Source of the DNA: an uncultured Actinomycetes bacterium
Lineage (GTDB): Bacteria > Actinomycetota > Actinomycetes > S36-B12
Assembly (NCBI GenBank): GCA_903918595.1
Contig: CAIXFB010000335.1
Location: forward strand, 1-11,845
Direction: 5' to 3'
Length of the DNA stretch: 11,845 nt
The notes beneath the pieces are model-generated. The model made no database searches. It was not told the origin of the DNA and saw only the letters and a list, made by a program, of their open reading frames with translations. The first letter of the stretch is position 1. The number at the start of each line of letters is the position of its first letter. The translations under genes were made by a program, and so were the position numbers. Shown piece by piece: positions 1 to 5,142 of the stretch.

Positions 1-176
1 GGTTCGGAGATGTCAGCACCACAGTTCTGAGATGCCCGCCCAATTGAAGGCTTCGGCCAGAGATGGCGGGCTTCGCACTATCCGGGAGAAATCCCGATGG
101 CGGAATAACGGCAAGGCAGTTTTGAACTCGCGGCGGCGATCGTCCCTCGCGAATTTTTTGTAAAGGAATAAGCATC
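1..176 (+). promoter_or_regulatory. Structured 5' leader upstream of the cold-shock gene
   Basis: This stretch has no convincing coding region and precedes the cold-shock gene. It contains three possible stem-loops: GCCCGCC at 34-40 with GGCGGGC at 65-71; CGGGA-GAAA-TCCCG at 83-96 (a GNRA-type loop); and TCGCG at 128-132 with CGCGA at 148-152, followed at once by six T (154-159). The first could instead be the terminator of a gene left of the window. Long structured leaders are typical of csp mRNAs in bacteria. I could not identify a convincing -35/-10 pair; TTGAAC at 122-127 has no good partner. The ribosome-binding site is probably AAAGGAA at 162-168, about 8 bases before the ATG. Confidence 0.4.
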
Positions 177-380
177 ATGGCTCAAGGCACCGTTAAGTGG
201 TTCAACTCAGAAAAGGGCTTCGGCTTCATCGAGCAGGCCGATGGCGGCCCGGACGTATTCGTCCACTACTCAGCCATCGACTCCGACGGCTACCGCTCGC
301 TGGATGAGAACCAGGCAGTTGAGTTCGACATCACTCAGGGCCCCAAGGGTCCCCAGGCCGACAAGGTTCGCGTCGTCTGA
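177..380 (+). CDS. CspA-family cold-shock protein
   Basis: This is a 67-residue single cold-shock domain, the usual family length. It is a small cytoplasmic five-stranded OB-fold protein that binds single-stranded RNA and DNA, and family members act as RNA chaperones and transcription antiterminators. The RNA-binding motifs are visible: RNP1 KGFGFI at residues 13-18 and RNP2 VFVHY at 27-31, with W8 and F9 in the N-terminal GTVKWFN block. The C-terminal [10 protein letters not shown] block is typical of actinobacterial members. The ATG follows AAAGGAA. The gene is monocistronic, with its own leader and a strong terminator after the stop, and converges on the minus-strand operon. Whether it is cold-induced or constitutive cannot be told from sequence, so I give no specific symbol. 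Confidence 0.95.
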   Translation: MAQGTVKWFNSEKGFGFIEQADGGPDVFVHYSAIDSDGYRSLDENQAVEFDITQGPKGPQADKVRVV

Positions 381-394
381 TTCGACTTGATCGA

Positions 395-428
395 GAAGAA
401 GGCCCAGCCGAAAGGCTGGGCCTTCTTC
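395..428 (+). terminator. Perfect 15-bp stem, probable bidirectional terminator
   Basis: GAAGAAGGCCCAGCC (395-409) pairs perfectly with GGCTGGGCCTTCTTC (414-428) around a GAAA loop (410-413). It starts 14 bases after the csp stop codon and lies about 95 bases past the end of the convergent cupin gene. The 3' arm ends in a pyrimidine-rich CCTTCTTC on both strands, because the outer stem is GAAGAAGG. It could therefore stop transcription both ways: the csp transcript, and the long minus-strand operon. There is no classic downstream T-run outside the stem on either strand. Confidence 0.85.
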
Positions 429-522
429 ATGTTTCAGAACGCATCATGCGCCCGGTCGGGCCCTTTCACGTAGGCACGCACGTAGCGCCAGAACCAAACG
501 CACAACTATGCGTAGTAGTGGA
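429..522. other. Convergent intergenic region
   Basis: This is the short non-coding gap between the shared terminator and the stop codon of the minus-strand cupin gene. I see only a weak GCCC/GGGC stem within the first 40 bases and no convincing small gene, promoter or RNA. Confidence 0.4.
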
Positions 523-825
523 TTAGACGAGAAACTCGATCTCCACGAAGTTCATCGCTCGAGGAGAGTTGCTGATGACGTTGTGCGTTACCCCTGCCTG
601 CCGCTTGTAGCACTCACCCGGCTGCTGAACCATCGAGGTGGAAAGTCCTTCGGCGTTGTTGACAATGAATTCACCGCCGGTGACTGGAACCACCAAGTAG
701 TCAAATTCATGCACGTGCATTCCCGTGGAGGCACCAGGCTCGAAATGCCACCGGGTCACACGGATGTGACCGTCATCGACCTCCACGTTGGGCACAGCTG
801 CGACTGCCTTCTTGATTTCTGACAT
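523..825 (-). CDS. Small single-domain cupin, BauB-like
   Basis: This is a 100-residue single cupin barrel. Motif 1 is visible at residues 35-51 (GMHVHEFDYLVVPVTGG), giving likely metal ligands H37 and H39 plus an acidic residue from E40 or D42. Motif 2 is at 69-82 (PGECYK..AGVTHN), with the third histidine H81. The arrangement (HIRVTRWHFEPGAS near the start, AGVTHNV, FVEIE at the end) recalls small cupins annotated as BauB-like, a name linked to beta-alanine degradation whose biochemical role I do not know to be established. It is the last gene of the minus-strand operon, 84 bases after pxpC, with GGAGG 8 bases before its ATG. An accessory or isomerase-type role on a pathway intermediate is possible, but this is inference. 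The fold assignment is firm and the function is not. Confidence 0.85.
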   Translation of the reverse strand: MSEIKKAVAAVPNVEVDDGHIRVTRWHFEPGASTGMHVHEFDYLVVPVTGGEFIVNNAEGLSTSMVQQPGECYKRQAGVTHNVISNSPRAMNFVEIEFLV

Positions 826-909
826 TGGTTACGCCTCCACCTGCTCGAAAAATTCTATTGAGTGAAATTCCTGCCGTGCCCGGAGAGATCCCGTGTAACA
901 CGTCACGAC

Positions 910-1875
910 TCAGTCCAAGATGCGAAGGATGCTTGCGCGCCGATTCCGTGCGACAGCACGCGCTTCCAGTGCCTCGTCCAGCGTCACTGGTCGAAAACGT
1001 GTCTGTGCTCCTGGTGCACACTGCGCGACGAGATCCATATCCGCGCTGATGACCGTTCCCACCATCGCATACCCACCGCCAGAGACCGCATCACGATGAA
1101 GAATGATCGGCTCCACTCCGCCCGGAACCTGGATCGAACCCACGGGGTAGCCCGCATCAGTAATGTTGGAAGGATCTGAGCCCGCACCGAACGGCTGGAT
1201 TCTCTCGACCCATTCCAATGCGCCACCGTTGTACCTGAAGCCAATCCGGTCAGCAACGGTCGTGAGTTTCCATGGTTGGTCCAACAGGGCACTCAGGCCG
1301 TTCTTGGTCAATCTGTAGTCATAGAGGCCTAGCACCATTCGCACATCTACTTCACGACTGAACTCCGGACGCAGCGACATGGGTATGACTACCCCGGGCC
1401 TGCCGTTTCCTACCCCGACGGGCAACACGTCACCTGACTGCAAAGCGCGCCCCTGAAAACCACCAAATGCACCGAGGGCATACAGGGATCTGCTGCCGAG
1501 AACAGCCGGCACATCTATCCCGCCCGAAATGCTGATGTACATACGGGCACCGCCCTGCAAGATGCCGAAGGACAGGACATCACCAGCCTGCACAGCGAAG
1601 GATTCCCACAGCGGCATCTCTTGGTCATTCACGAGAACAGGGATTTGAGCACCCGTCACCGCAACAATGGACGGCTCAGTGAAACGGAGTTTCGGACCCA
1701 TGTAGGCGGACTCGATCACAGCAGCAGATGGATCGTTTCCCACCAGCACATTGGCCGCAGCAGCCGACACCAGATCAAGTGCTCCTGATGGCGGAATCCC
1801 CACGTTGTAGTAGCCCACGCGACCCTGGTCTTGGATAGACGTAGCAAGCCCCGTCTCCATGATCTCAATTGCCAT
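910..1875 (-). CDS. pxpC: PxpC/KipA-type subunit (AHS2, biotin-dependent carboxyltransferase family)
   Basis: This is a 321-residue protein of the KipA/AHS2 family. The family includes subunit C of the bacterial 5-oxoprolinase PxpABC and the C-terminal half of the carboxyltransferase domain of urea carboxylase. Hallmarks are the N-terminal block GLATSIQDQGRVGYYNVG (residues 9-26) with SGALD (30-34), SGGIDVPAVLGSRS (117-130), FGGFQGRALQSGDVLP (137-152), PVGSIQVPGG (244-253) and ISADMDLVAQ (276-285). I chose the ATG at 1875 because GGAGGT sits 5 bases upstream; an in-frame ATG at 1908 would add 11 atypical residues and deepen the overlap with pxpB. The gene overlaps pxpB by 11 bases, which fits coupled translation of a heteromer. 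It differs from the canonical pattern as I recall it: LGLY (182-185) replaces the usual PGPQ, and SLY replaces STY after the SR. The symbol reflects family only; the substrate is uncertain. Confidence 0.88.
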   Translation of the reverse strand: MAIEIMETGLATSIQDQGRVGYYNVGIPPSGALDLVSAAAANVLVGNDPSAAVIESAYMGPKLRFTEPSIVAVTGAQIPVLVNDQEMPLWESFAVQAGDVLSFGILQGGARMYISISGGIDVPAVLGSRSLYALGAFGGFQGRALQSGDVLPVGVGNGRPGVVIPMSLRPEFSREVDVRMVLGLYDYRLTKNGLSALLDQPWKLTTVADRIGFRYNGGALEWVERIQPFGAGSDPSNITDAGYPVGSIQVPGGVEPIILHRDAVSGGGYAMVGTVISADMDLVAQCAPGAQTRFRPVTLDEALEARAVARNRRASILRILD

Positions 1876-2752
1876 AGAGCACCTCCAGAAGTCGTGCATT
1901 GTATGCATCAGGGTCGGCGAGAAACTCCTCGAGGACGAACGTCACTGGAGCCTGTTTGTACACATAGACTCCAGCTTCCACCTCGGCCAGGATGCGGGTG
2001 TACTCAGCCTCATCTACCCTCCGGAACTTCACAATGTCTCCCGGTTTGAAGAAAATCATGAAGTCCTTGAAATCGACCAGCTTCTGCTCCGGATCGAAGA
2101 TGGGAACCGGCGTGATTCCGAACATCTGATACCCGCCAGCCCCACGAACGCTGTAGATGGCAGTGAAGCAGCCGCCATGTCCGATGGTCAATTTGGGTGT
2201 GTCTGTTCTCGGACGCAGATACTTGGGCACTTCCAATTGGCGCTCTTGTGGAACCATCTGGAAGAGGAACGGAAGCCCTGCCACGAAACCGACCATTGAC
2301 GTGAACCATGGTGAACCCTCATGGGCTCTGATGAAGGCCTCCGCATCGGGAAGATCGTTCTCCATGGCCGCAAACTCAAGATCATTCTTATCCGGAGTCT
2401 GGTGTCTATCGCGGAACCGAGCCCCGGTCTCGTTGGTGAAGGGATCGTCGTACCACACGGGGAGTTCGAAAATTCGTGTCTCCAGCTCCTGCTTTGTCGA
2501 CAGGGCAACACTCGCCTCGGCCTCCCGCACGAGTCTCTCGACCTCTGTGGGTGCAATGAGATCCGGGTCGAACCGCACCAGGAGCGATGCATTCGAAGGA
2601 CAGATATCGATAATGCCCGCAGCTCGGTCCTGATCCAATGCGCTGGCCATGGCCATCGCTTTGAAGTTGGCCTCCAGACTCATGGCCTCAGAGATCTGGA
2701 CAACCAGGTGTTCATCTCCGCCCCACGAGTAACGAGACTCATGTGCACTCAT
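1865..2752 (-). CDS. pxpB: PxpB/KipI-type subunit (AHS1), divergent and extended
   Basis: This 295-residue protein is related to KipI / allophanate hydrolase subunit 1, the partner of KipA/PxpC and the N-terminal half of the urea carboxylase carboxyltransferase domain. The conserved core is at residues 153-250: SMVGFVAGLPFL, PKYLRPRTDTPKLTIG, TAIYSVRGAGGYQMFGITPV, then PIFDP (217-221) and FKPGDIVKFRRV (235-246). KipI-like proteins are usually about 220-240 residues. This one has extra sequence around 101-130 and a C-terminal tail after about 260. The usual GFxPGFxYLxGLP is GFVAGLPFLFQMV here. The start at 2752 is chosen from GGAGG 8 bases upstream; earlier in-frame ATGs at 2767 and 2803 would overlap the Shine-Dalgarno sequence or the end of accC. 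It lies 32 bases after the biotin carboxylase gene and overlaps pxpC. Confidence 0.82.
   Translation of the reverse strand: MSAHESRYSWGGDEHLVVQISEAMSLEANFKAMAMASALDQDRAAGIIDICPSNASLLVRFDPDLIAPTEVERLVREAEASVALSTKQELETRIFELPVWYDDPFTNETGARFRDRHQTPDKNDLEFAAMENDLPDAEAFIRAHEGSPWFTSMVGFVAGLPFLFQMVPQERQLEVPKYLRPRTDTPKLTIGHGGCFTAIYSVRGAGGYQMFGITPVPIFDPEQKLVDFKDFMIFFKPGDIVKFRRVDEAEYTRILAEVEAGVYVYKQAPVTFVLEEFLADPDAYNARLLEVLYGN
1881..1886 (-). promoter_or_regulatory. Ribosome-binding site of pxpC
   Basis: GGAGGT on the minus strand lies 5 bases before the ATG at 1875, inside the end of pxpB. It decides the pxpC start over the in-frame ATG at 1908. Confidence 0.75.
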
Positions 2753-2760
2753 CGCATGTT

Positions 2761-2765
2761 CCTCC
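2761..2765 (-). promoter_or_regulatory. Ribosome-binding site of pxpB
   Basis: GGAGG on the minus strand lies 8 bases before the ATG at 2752 and supports that start. The upstream in-frame ATG at 2767 directly abuts this GGAGG, so it cannot be the start served by it. Confidence 0.7.
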
Positions 2766-2784
2766 ATCGTGTGTTGGGCCTGCC

Positions 2785-4128
2785 TTAGGCAGTTGCCTGC
2801 CAAGTTTCCAGAAAGACGGTGTCGTATTCACCAGATCGGAACTCCGGGGTGTTGATGACCCGTTCCAGGAATGCCGCGGTGGTCACGACTCCTGAGACCT
2901 CAAGTTCCCGGAGGGATCTGACCATCCGTGCGATCGCCTCATCACGGTTCCTCCCCCAGACGATGATCTTCGCAAGCAGCGAGTCATAGAAGGGTGGAAC
3001 TGTGTCACCAGCGATGAAGCCACTGTCCGTGCGAACAAATGGACCGGACGGCATCGTGAAGGTTTCCAGCAGGCCCGGAGATGGCATGAACTGCATATCT
3101 GGGTTCTCCGCGTTGAGACGCACCTCGATTGCGTGTCCTCGCGACTGGACGTCCTTCTGGGTGAAGGACATAGGTTTCCCACTGGCCACAAGCAGTTGCT
3201 CCAACACAAGATCGATTCCGGTGACCGCCTCGGTGATGGGATGCTCGACCTGGATTCGAGTATTCATCTCGATGAAGTAGAACTCATTCCGCTGAGGCTC
3301 GTAGAGAAACTCAACAGTGCCAGCGCCCCGATACCCGACTGCCTCGGCCAATCCCACACTCGCAGAGCACATCGCATCGCGGACATCCGAAGGAAGCAGC
3401 GGAGCGGGTGTCTCCTCAATCAACTTCTGGCGCCGCCGCTGGACAGAGCACTCGCGCTCTCCGAGATGCACATAATTGACGCCGTCACCGAATACCTGCA
3501 CCTCAATGTGCTTCGCCCCGAGCACCATGCGCTCGATATACACGTCCCCATTACCGAACGCTGCTCGCGCCTCGGCCTGAGCGATGGGGAGCTGCTCTCG
3601 CATCATGTCGGCGGATTCGACGATGCGGATTCCTTTCCCTCCGCCACCGGCTGCGGCCTTGACTGCAACCGGGTAGCCCGCTTTCTCGGCCACGCGCAGA
3701 GCTTCTTCCACATCAACAACTGGCCCATCGGAGCCCGGGATCGTGGGCACACCAGCGCGGCGAGCTGCCCGAATTGCCTCTGCTTTGTCGCCCATGACAG
3801 AGATCGACGCTGCATCCGGCCCGACCCAGATCATCCCGGCCTCGACCACAGCCTGCGCGAATGACGCCCGCTCTGACAAGAATCCGTAGCCGGGGTGGAT
3901 CGCATCTGCACCTGACGCGCGGGCCGCGTCGAGCACCGCCTCGACCAGCAGATAACTCTTCGCTGCAGAGGCCGGGCCAATCTCGACCACTTCGTCGGCC
4001 ATGCGAGCATGCAGCGATTCCCTGTCTGCCTCGCTGCAGACGGCAACGGTGGGAATGCCCAACTCCTTTGCCGCCCGGATAATGCGAACAGCGATCTCGC
4101 CTCTATTTGCAATGAGGAGCTTCTTCAC
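2785..4128 (-). CDS. accC: Biotin carboxylase subunit (AccC-like)
   Basis: This is a complete 447-residue biotin carboxylase, the family's usual length. It uses ATP and bicarbonate to carboxylate the biotin on a carrier protein. The order is an N-terminal preATP-grasp domain (LLIANRGEIAVRIIRAA, 4-20; HPGYGFLSE, 78-86), an ATP-grasp domain with glycine-rich loop KAAAGGGGKG (157-166), KHIEVQVFGD (206-215) and ECSVQRRRQKLIEE (226-239), and the catalytic block EMNTRIQVEHPITE (287-300), then the C-terminal domain. By alignment with E. coli AccC, K115, K157, H207, E287, N289, R291, E295 and R337 (in EVRLNAE) are all present, so it should be active. The start is GTG at 4128, with GAGGT 9 bases upstream and the carrier gene ending 5 bases before. 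Its neighbours, not an acyl-CoA carboxyltransferase, suggest it charges the carrier for the PxpB/PxpC carboxyltransferase. The symbol names the family; fatty-acid synthesis is not implied. Confidence 0.95.
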   Translation of the reverse strand: MKKLLIANRGEIAVRIIRAAKELGIPTVAVCSEADRESLHARMADEVVEIGPASAAKSYLLVEAVLDAARASGADAIHPGYGFLSERASFAQAVVEAGMIWVGPDAASISVMGDKAEAIRAARRAGVPTIPGSDGPVVDVEEALRVAEKAGYPVAVKAAAGGGGKGIRIVESADMMREQLPIAQAEARAAFGNGDVYIERMVLGAKHIEVQVFGDGVNYVHLGERECSVQRRRQKLIEETPAPLLPSDVRDAMCSASVGLAEAVGYRGAGTVEFLYEPQRNEFYFIEMNTRIQVEHPITEAVTGIDLVLEQLLVASGKPMSFTQKDVQSRGHAIEVRLNAENPDMQFMPSPGLLETFTMPSGPFVRTDSGFIAGDTVPPFYDSLLAKIIVWGRNRDEAIARMVRSLRELEVSGVVTTAAFLERVINTPEFRSGEYDTVFLETWQATA

Positions 4129-4133
4129 TCAGG

Positions 4134-4376
4134 TCACACCTCAATGATGGCGATGACGTCGCCCGGTCCGATGATGTCATCGCCCTCGACATGGAACGAG
4201 ACGATGGTGCCATCGACACCAGCCTTGATCTCTGCGTACTGCTTCATCACCTCAACAAGTCCGATTGTCTGGCCAGCCGTGACCGATTCCCCCACCACGA
4301 CATACTCGGGTTGATCTGGCGCGGGGCGGCGGTAAAAGACGCCTGGAATGGGTGTGCGAACCTCGTGCTGTGCCAC
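4134..4376 (-). CDS. Biotinyl/lipoyl carrier protein (BCCP-like), GTG start
   Basis: This is an 80-residue free-standing biotinyl domain. The modification loop VEVMKQYAEIKAG (residues 41-53) puts the biotinylated lysine at K45, followed by the usual second half with GTIVSFHVEGDDIIGPGDVIAIIEV (55-79). The N-terminal part TPIPGVFYRRPAPDQPEYVVVGESVTAGQTIG fits the barrel of BCCP-type carriers. E-V-M-K replaces the more common E-A-M-K. I chose GTG at 4376 because AGGAGG lies 7 bases upstream; an ATG at 4403 would add nine residues encoded by the Shine-Dalgarno region itself. It lacks the N-terminal Ala/Pro-rich linker region of the 150-residue fatty-acid BCCP. It sits 40 bases after pxpA and 5 bases before accC. 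It should shuttle carboxybiotin between AccC and PxpB/PxpC, as in urea carboxylase (inference). Confidence 0.9.
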   Translation of the reverse strand: MAQHEVRTPIPGVFYRRPAPDQPEYVVVGESVTAGQTIGLVEVMKQYAEIKAGVDGTIVSFHVEGDDIIGPGDVIAIIEV

Positions 4377-4383
4377 TGTGACT

Positions 4384-4389
4384 CCTCCT
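4384..4389 (-). promoter_or_regulatory. Ribosome-binding site deciding the carrier GTG start
   Basis: AGGAGG on the minus strand is 7 bases before GTG at 4376. It is one of the best Shine-Dalgarno matches in the window, and no comparable site precedes the alternative ATG at 4403. Confidence 0.8.
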
Positions 4390-4416
4390 GGATTCCTGTT
4401 CATTTCAAGCTCGAGA

Positions 4417-5142
4417 CTAAGCGGTGAACTCCTCCACCACGTGACGAACAATTTTGGCCACGTCGACTGCGTTGGGTGTATCAGAGTGCACGCAAATACT
4501 TTGAAACACCATGGGAATCCTGCCCCCTGTGTCGGTCTCCGCCTCGCCATCCACCAATGCCCGACGAGTCCGCGCTTCAGCGACCTCTATCGGAGTCGCA
4601 TGAGGTCTCCGCTGGATTATTAAGGAACCGTCATCTCGGTAGCCAAGATCGACATACAACTCACCCGTGAAGGGAACTCCGCGGCTATCCGCCACCTGCT
4701 GATGGATAGTCCCGGACATGCCGTACACACCGACACCGTACAGTTCGGCAACATCGCAGACCGCCTGCATCAGGGCCTCATCGCGCGCAACCATTCCATA
4801 CAGGGACCCGTGTGGCTTGATGTGATTGAGCGGCACGCCCACAGCCTTCAGGAAACTACTCAGAGCGCCGACCTGGTACAGGACGATATCGCGCACCTCG
4901 TTGGGCTCCAAGGCCATCACTCTGCGGCCGAACCCAGCAAGATCTGGAAGGCCCGGGTGCGCACCTATTGCTATGCCCGCCTCGGCTGCACTGACGACCG
5001 TGGCATGAATGCCCACAGGATCACCCGAGTGGAAGCCGCACGCGACATTCGCGGCATCGATGTACTCGAGCAGGCCGTCATCATTCCCAAAAGAATGAAT
5101 TCCGAATGACTCCCCCATGTCGGAATTGACTGTCACCTTCAC
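4417..5142 (-). CDS. pxpA: PxpA / LamB-YcsF family protein
   Basis: This 241-residue member of the LamB/YcsF family has a (beta/alpha) barrel fold; it is the A subunit of ATP-dependent 5-oxoprolinase with PxpB and PxpC. Family motifs are clear: NSDMGESFG (residues 6-14, with likely active-site D8 and E11), AANVACGFHSGDP (30-42), IGAHPGLPDLAGFGRR (59-74), HIKPHGSLY (107-115) and SICVHSDTPNA (215-225). The length is close to the usual 245-255. The start is GTG at 5142, with GAGGT 6 bases upstream, overlapping the acetyltransferase stop in a GTGA. One difference from the canonical pattern I recall is ELYVDLGYRDDGSL (161-174), where the family normally has E(V/A)FADRxYxxDGxL, so the usual ADR arginine is missing. 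It probably works on a cyclic amide with PxpB/PxpC; the exact substrate is open. Confidence 0.92.
   Translation of the reverse strand: MKVTVNSDMGESFGIHSFGNDDGLLEYIDAANVACGFHSGDPVGIHATVVSAAEAGIAIGAHPGLPDLAGFGRRVMALEPNEVRDIVLYQVGALSSFLKAVGVPLNHIKPHGSLYGMVARDEALMQAVCDVAELYGVGVYGMSGTIHQQVADSRGVPFTGELYVDLGYRDDGSLIIQRRPHATPIEVAEARTRRALVDGEAETDTGGRIPMVFQSICVHSDTPNAVDVAKIVRHVVEEFTA

Noticed and set aside
122..150. Sigma-70-type promoter for csp starting from TTGAAC
   Set aside because: No -10-like hexamer is found at 16-18 bases downstream; the region is GC-rich there.
1859..2788. Several plus-strand open frames opposite pxpB and pxpC
   Set aside because: They overlap each other and well-supported minus-strand genes, and encode low-complexity sequence with no family motif.
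2780..2792. CTGCC-TTA-GGCAG hairpin at the accC stop as a terminator
   Set aside because: It is only 5 bp with no T-run, and pxpB starts 32 bases later in the same operon.
3133..3864. Long plus-strand open frame (243 codons) opposite the biotin carboxylase gene
   Set aside because: It lies antisense to a clear, complete AccC, has no recognisable domain or ribosome-binding site, and its composition is that of a mirrored frame.
2785..4376. The carrier and AccC as the acetyl-CoA carboxylase of fatty-acid synthesis
   Set aside because: There is no AccA/AccD carboxyltransferase in the window, the carrier lacks the long N-terminal region of fatty-acid BCCP, and the direct neighbours are the urea-carboxylase-type PxpB/PxpC. 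It cannot be fully excluded without the rest of the genome.
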